This document shows, in pieces, positions 37,557-48,017 of a stretch of 64,000 bases of DNA (position 1 is the first letter of the stretch; every line of letters begins with the position of its first letter). A model generated the notes under the pieces. The model saw only the letters and a program-made list of their open reading frames with translations, was not told the origin of the DNA and made no database searches. Made by a program: the position numbers and the translations under genes. Origin of the DNA: Parerythrobacter lutipelagi (GTDB taxonomy: Bacteria > Pseudomonadota > Alphaproteobacteria > Sphingomonadales > Sphingomonadaceae); contig NZ_SKCJ01000002.1 of assembly GCF_005434975.1 (NCBI RefSeq), forward strand, positions 744,001 to 808,000. The letters are read 5' to 3'.

Positions 37557-40500
37557 ATGGCCTATGCCCCGTTCATTCCGCTGCGCGTTCTTTCGTCCTA
37601 CTCGATGCTGGAAGGGGCGATCGATCCCAAGGCAATCGCCAAGCTGGCCAAGGAACGCGGTTTCCCGGCGATTGCGATCGCCGATCGCAACGGACTTTAC
37701 GGAGCGGTCATGTTCGCTTCGGCCTGCATGGAAACGGGTATCCAGCCGATCATCGGAACGCTGCTCGGCGTTGCACGTGACGAGGAAGGGCGACGGGTCG
37801 ATTACCTGCCTCTCTATGCGCAGGACGAGACCGGATATGACAATCTGTGCCACCTGGTCTCAAAAGCCCATCTCGACCGGCCGCTTGAGTTTGATCCGCA
37901 TGTTCAATTGGCAGACATGGAAGGCCACAGCGATGGTCTGATTGCGCTGACCGGTGCGAGCGAAGGCGCGCTGACGGATTTGCTGGCCAATGGGCAGGCA
38001 GATGCAGCTGAAGCCTTGCTGGACAAGTTGACCAGCCTGTTCCCCGGCCGTCTTTACATCGAGTTGGCGCGGCGCGGCAATTTATCCGAAGATACCGCCG
38101 AGAACGCGCTGATCGACCTTGCCTATGCGCGTGATTTGCCGCTGGTCGCGACGAACCCGGCCAATTTCGCCGAACCGCACATGCACAAGGCGCATGATGC
38201 GATGTTGTGTATCGCGGGGTCAACACACATCGAGGCGGAAGACCGGGCCAGATCAAACAAGGAAGCCTGGGTGAAGTCGGCATCGATGATGCAGGAATCC
38301 TTTGCTGACCTGCCAGAGGCAATGGCCAATACGCTCGTGATTGCGCAGCGCTGTGCTTATGCCCCGCCTTATCGTGATCCGATCCTGCCGAGTCTCGCCG
38401 GCGATCTGGAAGGCGAGGCGAAAGCGCTTGCGGACGACGCCCGCAAGGGTCTCGAGGCGCGGCTTGAACCCTATGGCGAGATGTCGGACGAAGAGCGCAA
38501 GGTCTATTTCGACCGGCTCGACTTCGAGGTCGGCGTCATCAACCAGATGGGCTTCCCTGGCTACTTCCTGATTGTTGCTGATTTCATCAAATGGGCTAAG
38601 GATCACGACATTCCCGTGGGGCCGGGGCGCGGTTCGGGCGCAGGATCGCTGGTCGCTTGGTCGCTCACCATTACCGATCTCGATCCGATCAAGCTGGGCT
38701 TGCTGTTCGAACGCTTTCTCAATCCGGAACGTGTGTCGATGCCCGACTTCGACATCGATTTCTGCGAGACCCGGCGCGGCGAAGTCATCCGCTATGTGCA
38801 GCAGAAATACGGCCACGATCACGTCGCGCAGATCATCACCTTCGGCAAGCTGAAAGCGCGCGCTGTCTTGCGCGACTGCGGGCGTATTCTGCAGATGAGC
38901 TACGGCCATGTCGACCGGCTGTGCAAGATGGTGCCGAACCACCCGACTGACCCGTGGACCTTGCCCCGCGCACTCAACGGTGCAGCCGAATTCAGGCGCG
39001 AGTACGAGAACGACAACGAAGTGAAGCGGCTGGTCGATCTGGCGATGAAGCTGGAAGGTTTCCCGCGCAACAGTTCAACCCACGCTGCGGGTGTGGTGAT
39101 TGGCGACAGGCCGCTGGCGCAACTCGTCCCGCTCTATCGCGATCCGCGCTCGGATATGCCGGTGACGCAATACGACATGAAAAATGTCGAGAGTTCCGGT
39201 CTGGTCAAATTCGACTTCCTCGGTCTGAAAACCCTGTCGGTTCTGCAGAAAGCGGTGAAGCTGCTGGGAAAACGCGGGATAGAGCTTGATCTCGGCGCTC
39301 TCGCCTGGGACGATCCGGCAGTCTACGAGCTGATGAAATCGGGCAATACGGTCGGCGTTTTCCAGCTGGAATCGGAGGGCATGCGCCGCACGCTGACGGC
39401 GGTCAAACCGACCAAGTTCGAAGACATTATCGCGCTGGTCAGTCTCTACCGCCCGGGCCCGATGGACAACATCCCGCTGTTCGGCAAACGCAAGGCTGGC
39501 GAGGTCCCGATCGAGTACCCGCACCCGAAGCTGGCTGAAATTCTCGAAGAAACATACGGGATTTTCGTCTATCAGGAACAGGTGATGCAAGCCGCGCAGA
39601 TCCTTGCGGGATACTCGCTCGGTGACGCTGATCTCCTGCGCCGCGCGATGGGCAAGAAGAACCAGGCAGAGATGGACAAGCAGCGCGCCCGCTTCATCGA
39701 AGGCTGCGCCGCAAATTCCGGTATCGAAGCGAAGAAGGCGTCTGAACTGTTCGACTTGATCGACAAGTTTGCCGGCTACGGTTTCAACAAGTCGCATGCC
39801 GCCGCTTACGCACTGCTCGCCTATCAGACAGCGTGGCTCAAGGCGCACTATCCGGAAGAATTCTATGCTGCTTCGATGTGTTTCGATATGCACCAGTCGG
39901 AGAAGCTGGCGCTGTTCGTCGACGATGCGCGCCGCCACGGGATCGAGGTCGCGCCGCCTGACGTAAACCGCTCTGTGGCTGAATTTTCTGTCGAGCGGAC
40001 GGATGATGGCTATGCCGTGCGTTATGCCTTGGCGGGCATCCGCAACGTTGGCGAGAAAGCGATGGAAGCGCTGGTCGCCGAGCGCGAGGCGCATGGCTGG
40101 TTCGAGAATTTGCAGGAGTTTTTCGAGCGGTTGCCCAAGGGCAGCATGAACTCACGCCAGCTTGAGGGCCTGATCTGTGCCGGTGCGCTCGATCGGCTCG
40201 AGCCCAATCGGGCCAGGCTGTTCAAGAACGCCGATCTGCTGCTGGCAGTCGCGGAAAGCGCTGCGCGGGAACGCGAAAGCGGGCAGGGTGGCCTGTTCGG
40301 CGGCGAAGAAGCCTCGACTGACACGTTGCGCCTGAAGGAAACCGAGGAGTGGTCGCGCGCTGACAAGATGGCGAAGGAGCGGGAGAATTTCGGCTTCTAT
40401 TTTTCGGCCCATCCAGTCCAGCAACATTGGCAGGTTGCCTCCGCCAATGGAGCACGAACATATCAAAGCCTGATGGAATCCGGTGCCCCGCCGGGCGGCC

Positions 40501-41030
40501 GCCAGCCGGCCGTGATGGCGGCGATGGTGGAGAAAGTGAATCGCGGCAAGACGCGCAAGGGCAAGGACTTTGTTCGGGCTGATTTCTCGGACCAGACAGG
40601 ACAATTCAGCGCCGCGTGTTTCGAGGAATCGCTGGTCGAGAAGTTCACGCAATGGGCTGAAGACAGCACATCGATACTGCTCAACGTAGAGCTCGACTCG
40701 CCCAGTCCTGATGAACCGCCGCGCATAACCGTTCGCGGGGCCCGCCCGCTGGAAGAAGTGAAGGGCGGCTCGCGAATGTTGTTGTCGCTCGAGGTGCACG
40801 ACCCGGCAGCGCTGCATGATCTGAAGCTCGCGCTGGTATCGGGCACGCCGGGGCACGGCGAAGTGCTGGTGCGGCTCAGGACAGGTGCAGATCCAGAACC
40901 GCAATTGCGCCTCGGCCGCGACTTTGCGCTTGATGGCGAATTGGCGGAGCGGCTCGCGCTGGTGGAAGGCTTGGAAAAGGTGTCACTGACGACCCGAAGG
41001 GGGACGACCCACCTACGCCTCGTCGCTTGA
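37557..41030 (+). CDS. dnaE: DNA polymerase III alpha subunit
   Basis: This 1157-residue protein is the replicative polymerase. It has an N-terminal PHP domain (FIPLRVLSSYSMLEGA, IADRNGLYGAV), the catalytic PDFDIDFC with FCETRRGEVI, GPGRGSGAGSLVAW, and a fingers region with RPGPMD. The C-terminal OB-fold region follows. Length is standard for type DnaE1. Its last 18 bases overlap the end of the convergent small membrane-protein gene. Confidence 0.97.
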   Translation: MAYAPFIPLRVLSSYSMLEGAIDPKAIAKLAKERGFPAIAIADRNGLYGAVMFASACMETGIQPIIGTLLGVARDEEGRRVDYLPLYAQDETGYDNLCHLVSKAHLDRPLEFDPHVQLADMEGHSDGLIALTGASEGALTDLLANGQADAAEALLDKLTSLFPGRLYIELARRGNLSEDTAENALIDLAYARDLPLVATNPANFAEPHMHKAHDAMLCIAGSTHIEAEDRARSNKEAWVKSASMMQESFADLPEAMANTLVIAQRCAYAPPYRDPILPSLAGDLEGEAKALADDARKGLEARLEPYGEMSDEERKVYFDRLDFEVGVINQMGFPGYFLIVADFIKWAKDHDIPVGPGRGSGAGSLVAWSLTITDLDPIKLGLLFERFLNPERVSMPDFDIDFCETRRGEVIRYVQQKYGHDHVAQIITFGKLKARAVLRDCGRILQMSYGHVDRLCKMVPNHPTDPWTLPRALNGAAEFRREYENDNEVKRLVDLAMKLEGFPRNSSTHAAGVVIGDRPLAQLVPLYRDPRSDMPVTQYDMKNVESSGLVKFDFLGLKTLSVLQKAVKLLGKRGIELDLGALAWDDPAVYELMKSGNTVGVFQLESEGMRRTLTAVKPTKFEDIIALVSLYRPGPMDNIPLFGKRKAGEVPIEYPHPKLAEILEETYGIFVYQEQVMQAAQILAGYSLGDADLLRRAMGKKNQAEMDKQRARFIEGCAANSGIEAKKASELFDLIDKFAGYGFNKSHAAAYALLAYQTAWLKAHYPEEFYAASMCFDMHQSEKLALFVDDARRHGIEVAPPDVNRSVAEFSVERTDDGYAVRYALAGIRNVGEKAMEALVAEREAHGWFENLQEFFERLPKGSMNSRQLEGLICAGALDRLEPNRARLFKNADLLLAVAESAARERESGQGGLFGGEEASTDTLRLKETEEWSRADKMAKERENFGFYFSAHPVQQHWQVASANGARTYQSLMESGAPPGGRQPAVMAAMVEKVNRGKTRKGKDFVRADFSDQTGQFSAACFEESLVEKFTQWAEDSTSILLNVELDSPSPDEPPRITVRGARPLEEVKGGSRMLLSLEVHDPAALHDLKLALVSGTPGHGEVLVRLRTGADPEPQLRLGRDFALDGELAERLALVEGLEKVSLTTRRGTTHLRLVA

Positions 41031-41357
41031 GGTCTTCTGCACCGTCCGCTCGAACATCCCGGTCCACCGTGCAAGAATAACCAGGAATATCGGTAAAAGC
41101 ATCGTGTTCACAATGTCGTGCAAGCTGCTGAATAAATAAGGATTGTCTTCCGTCTGCATATTGTAGCGAATGTCGGCCACTTCATTTCCGAGCGCCACGA
41201 TGAGCACCACCAGCAGCGCTTTGCCACTGCGTGCTTTCCAGCGGAACACAAGGTTCGCGGCGACGAAAACGATCAGCGCGACATAGATATGAAGCGCGTC
41301 TTTCTCGAGCCCTGTCATACCGACTGCCAAGAGCTTGAGTTCATAAAGCCATCGCAT
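41013..41357 (-). CDS. Small membrane protein, VanZ-like
   Basis: This 114-residue protein has three to four membrane helices (for example [19 protein letters not shown] and [17 protein letters not shown]). The layout, including the LGNEVADI and DIVNTMLLP segments, recalls VanZ-like membrane proteins, but the match is weak. The ATG at 41357 gives a sensible N-terminus. It overlaps dnaE tail to tail and is divergent from the acyl-CoA synthetase gene across 80 bases. Confidence 0.6.
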   Translation of the reverse strand: MRWLYELKLLAVGMTGLEKDALHIYVALIVFVAANLVFRWKARSGKALLVVLIVALGNEVADIRYNMQTEDNPYLFSSLHDIVNTMLLPIFLVILARWTGMFERTVQKTSSDEA

Positions 41358-41437
41358 GACCGTGAGCCTTAGACCGATTGCCAATTCTGGCAAGCAAAGG
41401 CATGACAGGACACAAAGCATAATCGGAGAGAGTGACT

Positions 41438-43048
41438 ATGGCGACTGCACCATTGGGAGCAATGCAAGACTGGACCATGCGGGTCACGCACGTGATCGAT
41501 CACGCAGCGCGCGAAGCAGGCGAACGGGAAATTGTGACCCGTTGGGCAGACGGGGCCGAGACCCGGACCAACTGGGCAGGCATTCGCACCGATGCTCTCA
41601 AGATGGCTCAGGCACTGTTGGCGCTTGGCATCGAGAAAGGCGACCGGGTTGCCAGCCTCGCGATGAACCACTCCCGCCATTTGGTCAGCTGGTACGGCGT
41701 CGCCGGGATGGGCGGGGTGCTCCACACGGTGAACCCGCGCCTGTTCGACGATCAACTGGAATATATCGTCAACCACGCCGAAGATAAGGTGCTGTGCTAC
41801 GACGCGGCATTTCAGCCGATTGTCGACCGGATGAAAGAACGCTGGACCACGGTCGAACATTACGTCTGTTATGACAGCGGAGAGAATTCGCCGGCATTCG
41901 AAGACTGGATCGCAGAGCAGGACGGCAATTTTGAATGGGTAGCAGGGGCGGAGAATGACCCGTGCATGATCTGCTACACCAGCGGCACGACGGGCAACCC
42001 CAAGGGCGTGCAATACGAGCATCGCTCCACTCTGATGCACGCGCTCGCGGGATTGCAGCCAGCAGCGTTCAATTTCAGTTCCGCCAGTGTGATGTTGCCG
42101 GTGGTGCCGATGTTCCATGCGGCAAGCTGGGGGTTGCCCTATGCGGGCGCGATGGCGGGGATCAAATTCGTCTTCAGTGCAGTCAATGATCCGGCGGTCC
42201 TGCACGAACTTATGATCCGGGAAGGCGTGACCGATAGCGCCGGTGTACCGACCGTCTGGCTCGCGCATTTCCAGTATTGCGACAAGGAAGGCATCGACTT
42301 GCCGCCGCTCAAGGCGGCAACCATTGGCGGCTCGGCTTGCCCGAAATTCATGATCGAGCGACTGATGAAGAACGGCACGCGCGTTCAGCACGCCTGGGGC
42401 ATGACGGAAACATCCCCGATCGGCACCGTTGGCGGTCCGACATGGGACTGGGACCAGCTCAGTTTCGAGGAGAAGGTCGCCAAGACCGCGATGCAGGGGC
42501 GGCCGATCTTCGGCGTGGAACTGCGGACGGTCGATCTCGACGACATGATGACCGAACTGCCGCGCGACGGCGAAGCGTCGGGTGCGCTGCAAATCCGCGG
42601 GCCGTGGATCATCAAGCGCTATTTCAAGGCAGAGCAGGATGCGGTCGGCAATGACGGCTGGTTCGACACCGGTGATGTTGGCATCATCCACCCTGATGGA
42701 ACGCTGCAACTCACCGACCGGACCAAAGACGTCATCAAATCGGGCGGCGAGTGGATCAGTTCGGTCGAGCTGGAGAATGCCGCTGTCGGTCACGACGGCG
42801 TGGCTGAAGCCGCCTGTGTGGGAATGCCGCACCCGAAGTGGGACGAACGCCCTGTGCTGTTCGTGGTCAAGGCCGAGGGAAAAGACGTGACGGCTGACGA
42901 TATCCTCGATCATTTGCGACCACAAATCGCCAAATGGTGGATGCCCGACGCGATCGAATTCGTCGATGATATCCCGCACACGGCGACCGGCAAGATCAGC
43001 AAGAAAGACCTGCGCGAGCGGTTCAGCGACTACACGCTGGAGGCTTGA
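41438..43048 (+). CDS. AlkK-like medium- or long-chain acyl-CoA synthetase
   Basis: This 536-residue AMP-forming ligase starts [24 protein letters not shown]. This N-terminus matches AlkK-type fatty acyl-CoA synthetases. The ATP-binding motif [16 protein letters not shown] is near residue 182. [13 protein letters not shown] and the C-terminal [12 protein letters not shown] are typical. It should activate fatty acids with CoA for beta-oxidation. GGAGAG lies eight bases before the ATG at 41438; an ATG two codons upstream is weaker. The next gene starts 13 bases past the stop. Confidence 0.9.
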   Translation: MATAPLGAMQDWTMRVTHVIDHAAREAGEREIVTRWADGAETRTNWAGIRTDALKMAQALLALGIEKGDRVASLAMNHSRHLVSWYGVAGMGGVLHTVNPRLFDDQLEYIVNHAEDKVLCYDAAFQPIVDRMKERWTTVEHYVCYDSGENSPAFEDWIAEQDGNFEWVAGAENDPCMICYTSGTTGNPKGVQYEHRSTLMHALAGLQPAAFNFSSASVMLPVVPMFHAASWGLPYAGAMAGIKFVFSAVNDPAVLHELMIREGVTDSAGVPTVWLAHFQYCDKEGIDLPPLKAATIGGSACPKFMIERLMKNGTRVQHAWGMTETSPIGTVGGPTWDWDQLSFEEKVAKTAMQGRPIFGVELRTVDLDDMMTELPRDGEASGALQIRGPWIIKRYFKAEQDAVGNDGWFDTGDVGIIHPDGTLQLTDRTKDVIKSGGEWISSVELENAAVGHDGVAEAACVGMPHPKWDERPVLFVVKAEGKDVTADDILDHLRPQIAKWWMPDAIEFVDDIPHTATGKISKKDLRERFSDYTLEA

Positions 43049-43061
43049 TCGCATCTCTCGC

Positions 43062-43598
43062 TTGATCCTGCTCAACAAGCCGTTCGGGGTCCTGTCGCAA
43101 TTCACCGGCGGCAAGGACGGGGTCGACGATACGCTGGCACATCTGGTCGATGTCCCCGGTGTCTATCCGGCTGGCCGTCTGGACAAGGACAGCGAAGGGC
43201 TTTTGCTGCTGACCGATGACGGGCGGTTGCAGGCACGGATCGCAGAGCCAAAATTCAAGACAGCCAAAACCTATTTCGTGCAGGTGGAAGGCGTTGCGAA
43301 CGAGCCGGCTCTCGATGCTTTGCGGGCAGGCGTAAAGTTGAACGACGGTATGACCCGTCCCGCGCAAGCGCAGCTGATCGAGCCGCCGGAAATCTGGGAC
43401 CGGATCCCGCCGATCCGCGTGCGCAAGAGCATACCCGACAGCTGGATTTCCGTGACCATTTCGGAAGGGCGCAATCGGCAGGTCCGGCGCATGACAGCGG
43501 CGGTCGGCTTGCCGACGCTGCGGCTGGTTCGTTGGCGCGTCGGGGAATGGGCCGTAGATACGCTTGCCCCCGGCGAATGGCGCGAAATTGACATTTGA
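43062..43598 (+). CDS. RluE-type 23S rRNA pseudouridine synthase
   Basis: This protein of about 178 residues carries RluE/RsuA family marks: ILLNKPFGVLSQFT, the catalytic aspartate in GRLDKDSEGLLLLT, and the RNQVRRM-like NRQVRRMTAAVGLPTLRLVR. The likely reaction is pseudouridylation of 23S rRNA (U2457 in RluE numbering). The start is taken as TTG 43062 because upstream in-frame codons lie inside the previous gene and read as non-coding sequence. The start is therefore uncertain by a few codons. Confidence 0.85.
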   Translation: MILLNKPFGVLSQFTGGKDGVDDTLAHLVDVPGVYPAGRLDKDSEGLLLLTDDGRLQARIAEPKFKTAKTYFVQVEGVANEPALDALRAGVKLNDGMTRPAQAQLIEPPEIWDRIPPIRVRKSIPDSWISVTISEGRNRQVRRMTAAVGLPTLRLVRWRVGEWAVDTLAPGEWREIDI

Positions 43599-43609
43599 GG
43601 AGAGACACG

Positions 43610-44041
43610 ATGGACCGATTTATCGACCCTAGCCCGGCGAATTTCCAGGCGTTCAAGGATCTACCGCGAGATGAGCCGATCCACATGCTCAACCTGCTGC
43701 ACTACCGCGAGCTGGCCGAGTATCCGCAGGGGCATGAGCATCACGGCAATGGCTGGACCGGGCGCCGCGCCTATGAGGAATACGGCAAGACGAGCGGCCC
43801 GATCTTCCACCGCGTGGGCGGCTCGATTGTCTGGAGGGGGACGTTCCAGACGATGGTAACCGGCCCTGACGACATGCGCTGGGACGATGGCTTCGTGGCG
43901 CAATATCCAAACAGCGGGGCGTTCTTCGAAATGATCAAGGACCCGGATTACCAGAAGGCGGTAGTAAACCGCACGGCTGCTTTGCAAGACAGTCGGCTGG
44001 TGCGGTTCAAACCGGGTGATACCGCGGGAGGGTTCGGCTAA
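43610..44041 (+). CDS. DUF1330-like protein
   Basis: This 143-residue soluble protein has the dimeric ferredoxin-like fold pattern of the DUF1330 group: PIHMLNLLHYRELAEYP, RRAYEEYGKTSGPIFHRVGG, WDDGFVAQYPNSGAFFEMI. The function is unknown. GGAGAGACACG precedes the ATG at 43610 closely. Its stop overlaps the end of the convergent radical SAM gene by three bases. Confidence 0.75.
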   Translation: MDRFIDPSPANFQAFKDLPRDEPIHMLNLLHYRELAEYPQGHEHHGNGWTGRRAYEEYGKTSGPIFHRVGGSIVWRGTFQTMVTGPDDMRWDDGFVAQYPNSGAFFEMIKDPDYQKAVVNRTAALQDSRLVRFKPGDTAGGFG

Positions 44042-45138
44042 AACAGCCGCATCTGCCCGCCGACCTCCGGCGGCCTGAACCTTGTGCAATCGAGCTCGAA
44101 CTGCGCCTTGCCGACGCCGGCACGCTTGCATGCCAATCGGAAGCGGGCGCGGAATAGGTCGGCCCAGACGCCGGTCGGTTTCATACGGCTGAAGAAGTTC
44201 GGGTCATTGTCCTTGCCCCCTCCTGTTGCATTGGCCCGGATCGAGCGCACGATGCTCATCACTTTGCCCGCTCGGTCAGGATAGTGGACGTCAAGCCATT
44301 CACGGAACAGCGGCGAGACTTCGTGCGGCAGGCGAAGCGGAATCCAGCCGACACTACCGACACCGATTGCGGCCGCGCGCTGGACAATCTCCTCCATGAA
44401 CTCGTCCGTGATGGCCGGGATCACCGGCGCAACGGAACAATGCGAGGGGATACCCGCGCCGACCAGTTTCTCCAGCGCAGCCAAGCGCTTGGACGGGGAA
44501 GCTGCACGCGGTTCCAGCTTGCCGGACAGACGCGGGTCGAGGCTCGTGACGGAAATCGCCACTGCTACCAGCCGTTGCTGCGCCATTTCGGCCAGCAGGT
44601 CGATATCGTCGATCACCCGGTCGGATTTGGTTGTAATGGTAATCGGATGCCGCGCATCAAGGCACACTTCAAGCACTTGCCGGGTGATGCGATATTGACG
44701 CTCGATCGGCTGATAGGGATCGGTGTTAGTCCCCATTGCAATCGGGCGAGGGCGGTACTTCGGCTTCGCCAGGGTAGCACGCAGCAATTGCGCCGCGTTG
44801 GGCTTGGCGAACAGCTTGGTCTCGAAGTCGAGGCCCGGTGACAGATCGTGATAGGCATGGGTCGGTCGCGCAAAGCAATACACACAGCCGTGCTCGCACC
44901 CACGATAGGCATTGATCGAGCGGTCGAAAGCGATGTCGGGCGACTGGTTGAAACTCAGGATCGTCTTCGGATGTTCTTCGGTCACGGTCGTGCGCAGCTT
45001 CACCGGAGGTCCATCGATTGCTTCCATCGCGTCGCGCCATTCGCCGTCGACCTCACGGTCTGCCAAGCCAAAGCGTAGCGGCACCGTGCCCGACTGCGCG
45101 CCGCGCCCGTGATTGATCTGTTTCGGTTGCTCCGACAT
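44038..45138 (-). CDS. PA0069-family radical SAM protein
   Basis: This 366-residue protein has the radical SAM cluster motif CEHGCVYC (in AYRGCEHGCVYCFARP) and the PIAMGTNTDPYQPIE segment typical of the PA0069 group, related to spore photoproduct lyase-like enzymes. The function is unknown. The ATG at 45138 gives MSEQPKQINHGRGA as the N-terminus and is preferred to one 18 codons upstream. Confidence 0.87.
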   Translation of the reverse strand: MSEQPKQINHGRGAQSGTVPLRFGLADREVDGEWRDAMEAIDGPPVKLRTTVTEEHPKTILSFNQSPDIAFDRSINAYRGCEHGCVYCFARPTHAYHDLSPGLDFETKLFAKPNAAQLLRATLAKPKYRPRPIAMGTNTDPYQPIERQYRITRQVLEVCLDARHPITITTKSDRVIDDIDLLAEMAQQRLVAVAISVTSLDPRLSGKLEPRAASPSKRLAALEKLVGAGIPSHCSVAPVIPAITDEFMEEIVQRAAAIGVGSVGWIPLRLPHEVSPLFREWLDVHYPDRAGKVMSIVRSIRANATGGGKDNDPNFFSRMKPTGVWADLFRARFRLACKRAGVGKAQFELDCTRFRPPEVGGQMRLF

Positions 45139-45178
45139 GGTGGAACATATAGAGAACAAAAGTCTCAATGTCACGGGA

Positions 45179-45718
45179 TCAATAGAGGCCAAGCTCAGCC
45201 TTGGCCCTGGCGATAGCGCGCAACACCGTATCGTTCGGAAATTCGCCGATGGTGTTGCCTATCGGTGCAGCTCGTGGCGTGAAACGGCGCGTGATGAGCC
45301 AGTCATCGAGCGCGCTGAGGCCGTCTGCGCATTGCTTCGCCAGGCGTTCGCAGGCCTCGGCATCGTCCAGCATGAATCGATAATCGAAAGCCTTCGACTG
45401 ATAATCGCAGCGAGCACCTTCGACTGTCCACAATTCGATCGGGCATGTCAGGATCGCCCGCTGCTCGAACTCGGTGCGGGCAAATCCTTTCTCCAAGTCT
45501 TGGCCATCGGTACCGATTTTCGACCACGCAGCCTGGAGCGAAAAGGAACCGCCATATTTCGCCAGCTGCAATAGGATGAAATGGACCTCGTCTCCGGATT
45601 CGCGGCGCCATTCGGGATATTTTCCGGAAAAGCCCAACGCTTCGATGCCGGGTTCGAGATGCGCTCGCAGGGCGCTTCGCATCGCACGATTGCCGGAACC
45701 GGCTTTCCGGGCGGCCAT
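45179..45718 (-). CDS. Uncharacterised DUF4304-like protein
   Basis: This 179-residue soluble protein resembles the DUF4304 type at low level: LRAHLEPGIEALGFSGKYPEWRRE, then VHFILLQLAKYGGSFSLQAAWSKIG. The function is unknown. It starts one base after the moaB stop and is the last gene of the minus-strand run UDG-like, slt, moaB, this gene. The family call is weak. Confidence 0.6.
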   Translation of the reverse strand: MAARKAGSGNRAMRSALRAHLEPGIEALGFSGKYPEWRRESGDEVHFILLQLAKYGGSFSLQAAWSKIGTDGQDLEKGFARTEFEQRAILTCPIELWTVEGARCDYQSKAFDYRFMLDDAEACERLAKQCADGLSALDDWLITRRFTPRAAPIGNTIGEFPNDTVLRAIARAKAELGLY

Positions 45719-45719
45719 G

Positions 45720-46247
45720 TCAGACCTCTGTCAGGCGGGGCATCAGTTGTACGAAGTTGCACGGCTTGTTCCGGCTGTCGAGCTGCCCTGCGAGGATGCC
45801 GTCCCAACCGTCCTTCACTGCACCGTTCGAACCGGGCAGGGCGAAGATATATGTACCGCGCGAAAGCACTGCGCACGCACGGCTCTGTATTGTGCTGGTC
45901 CCTATTGTCGAATAGCTGATCATACGAAACAGTTCGCCGAACCCGGGGATGTCGCGGGTCTTGATCCGGTCGAGTGCTTCGGGCGTGACATCGCGTCCCG
46001 TCAGCCCGGTTCCCCCGGTCGTGACGATCGCGTCTATCGCGCTATCGTCGATCCAGTTGTTGAGCCGCAGGACCAGTCCTTCGACGTCGTCTTGTTCGAT
46101 CGCTCTTGCTGCCAGCCGATGGCCTGCAGCCTTGATCCGTTCAGCGAGGATATCGCCGGACGTGTCGTCACTGGCGGTGCGAGTGTCGGATACCGTGAGT
46201 AGCGCAAGGTTGAGCGGCGTGAATTGCAGAGAAAGGTCGACGGCCAT
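45720..46247 (-). CDS. moaB: Molybdenum cofactor biosynthesis protein B
   Basis: This 175-residue protein has the MoaB/Mog fold: LALLTVSDTRTASDDTSGD at the N-terminus, VTTGGTGLTGRDVTPEAL, and ALPGSNGAVKDGWD. It is believed to adenylylate molybdopterin in cofactor assembly, although MogA is the main enzyme in many bacteria. The ATG overlaps the slt stop by one base. Confidence 0.93.
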   Translation of the reverse strand: MAVDLSLQFTPLNLALLTVSDTRTASDDTSGDILAERIKAAGHRLAARAIEQDDVEGLVLRLNNWIDDSAIDAIVTTGGTGLTGRDVTPEALDRIKTRDIPGFGELFRMISYSTIGTSTIQSRACAVLSRGTYIFALPGSNGAVKDGWDGILAGQLDSRNKPCNFVQLMPRLTEV

Positions 46248-48010
46248 CAGTCGCGGCGCGTTATGCGTACGCCGCTCCCACCTGAGAGTTCAGGAAAGGT
46301 TGGCCACATGCCCTGCGCCAACGCCGCGCGGCTGGGGGAAGGGCCGCCTGCCTGCCGCTCGTACATCCAGTAATTGCGCATGACGATCGCGACATAGCCG
46401 CGCGTTTCCCAATAGGGGATGCTTTCCATGTAAAGCAGCGCATCACCCTGGTCGCGCACTTCGCTGTTCCACCGCGTGACTGGTGACAAACCCGCATTGT
46501 ACGCAGCCATGATCTTCGGCAGCAAACCGCCGGTCGCGCTGCTGTCACGCAGCATTTCGAGGTGCTCTTGCCCGAAGGCGAGGTTGATCTCGGGCTGCGA
46601 GAGGTCACGCGCGCTGCCTGATACCCCGATCTTGCCGGCATGGTCGCGGGCGGCCGCCGGCATGATCTGCATCAGCCCGCGCGCGCCCGCAGGGCTGACG
46701 ACGGCGGCGCGAAAATTCGATTCCTGCAGCGTGTGCGCATAAGCCAGCGCCGGATCCACTTTCCAGCCGTTGACCGGTTGCCAGCGCGGCGCGGGATAGC
46801 GCAATGCCGGTTCGGAGCGCGCACCGCGCGGCGCGTTGTGCGCCATCCACAGCTGGGTCGAAGGCAGGCCCAATTCGCGCGCGAGCCGGGACAGTTCACC
46901 ATATTGCGACGCGTTACCGATCCGTGCCTGATGGCGCAGGATCTCGTCGGCGAGGTCGCTGCGTCCGATTTCTGAAAGTGCCACGGCGGTGCGAACGTTG
47001 GGCACATTGCGCAGGGTTCGCCAGTCGGACTCATCGAAATCGGGCGTCTTGTGCGCCTGCGGAACGGCTTGTCCCAGCTGTTCCAGTGCGAGCATGCCGT
47101 AGAGCGTTTCGTCCATCCGCGCAGCACCGCGCAGCTGTTCGGCAGCCTTTTCGGGATTCCGGCAGCGAATGAGCGAACGGCTCGCCCAATAGAAAGCTGC
47201 CGCTGAAAGCTCGGGATTGGTCGCGCGCTGTGCGGACCGCTGGAAATAGACCGACGCGATTTCGCAATCGTCGAGCCGCCAGGCTGCAAGGCCGGCAACC
47301 CAGTCGCCCTCCGCAACCCAAGCGCCGGAACCCTCCGACACAGTGCGGGCCATGCCAAGCGCTGCCGAGTCCTGATTCTCTATGAAGTAGCTCCAAGCGA
47401 CACGCTGGCGCCATTCTGCGCGTGCCTCGCCGCTCAGCTGGGCGTCGACTCCGTCAAGCAGGATGCGTGCGCCATCGGGGTCATCGTTCTTGATCTTGTC
47501 CAGGATCGCCGCGCTGACCGAACCGGGCATCGATCCATCGTTGACTCTGCGGGGCAGGATACGCTTCGACGCATAGCCCTGGCTGACAAAGGACTGCTCG
47601 CGCGGGACCGGATAAGTTGCGTCGAGCCCGCGCTTTTCGCCGAGCGTTGCCAAGCGGTCTGCATGCGGCAAATCCGTCCCGGCGGATAACCACTGGCGGA
47701 TCGAGTCCGCTGGGACCTGCGGACTGTTGGCGTGGAGATAATATTCGGCGCGGGCGGCCTGATGAAGCGGCCCGTCGTCGCGCTGCTGAAGCAGGTTTTC
47801 AACCTCGGTCCAGTTCTCCCGGTCTATCGCGCGGAATAGCTTTGCGTAGTATTCCTTGTCGGAATTCGACAGCAGTTCCGGAACATTGTTGGAGTTGGCG
47901 CGAGCGCGGAAATAATCTGCGGCCGTAGAGTTTGCGGAGGCGGGTGTAGCGAGTGCACCGCCGGTGACCGCCAGGCCGATTGCAAAGGCAATGCGCATTG
48001 AACCGGTCAT
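46247..48010 (-). CDS. slt: Soluble lytic transglycosylase
   Basis: This 587-residue periplasmic protein has a signal peptide (MRIAFAIGLAVTGGALATPASA) and a long alpha-helical superhelix, ending in a GH23 catalytic domain. The catalytic glutamate is in YAHTLQESNFRAA, followed by SPAGARGLMQIMPAAA and AYNAGLSPV. It cleaves peptidoglycan with formation of 1,6-anhydro-MurNAc. The start is ATG 48010, or ATG 47998 four codons on. The preceding UDG-like gene ends seven bases upstream. Confidence 0.92.
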   Translation of the reverse strand: MTGSMRIAFAIGLAVTGGALATPASANSTAADYFRARANSNNVPELLSNSDKEYYAKLFRAIDRENWTEVENLLQQRDDGPLHQAARAEYYLHANSPQVPADSIRQWLSAGTDLPHADRLATLGEKRGLDATYPVPREQSFVSQGYASKRILPRRVNDGSMPGSVSAAILDKIKNDDPDGARILLDGVDAQLSGEARAEWRQRVAWSYFIENQDSAALGMARTVSEGSGAWVAEGDWVAGLAAWRLDDCEIASVYFQRSAQRATNPELSAAAFYWASRSLIRCRNPEKAAEQLRGAARMDETLYGMLALEQLGQAVPQAHKTPDFDESDWRTLRNVPNVRTAVALSEIGRSDLADEILRHQARIGNASQYGELSRLARELGLPSTQLWMAHNAPRGARSEPALRYPAPRWQPVNGWKVDPALAYAHTLQESNFRAAVVSPAGARGLMQIMPAAARDHAGKIGVSGSARDLSQPEINLAFGQEHLEMLRDSSATGGLLPKIMAAYNAGLSPVTRWNSEVRDQGDALLYMESIPYWETRGYVAIVMRNYWMYERQAGGPSPSRAALAQGMWPTFPELSGGSGVRITRRD

Positions 48011-48017
48011 TCTCACG

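Noticed and set aside
41369-43114. Open frame of 581 codons opposite the acyl-CoA synthetase gene
   Set aside because: No domain or ribosome-binding site; the opposite strand is a clear AMP-dependent ligase.
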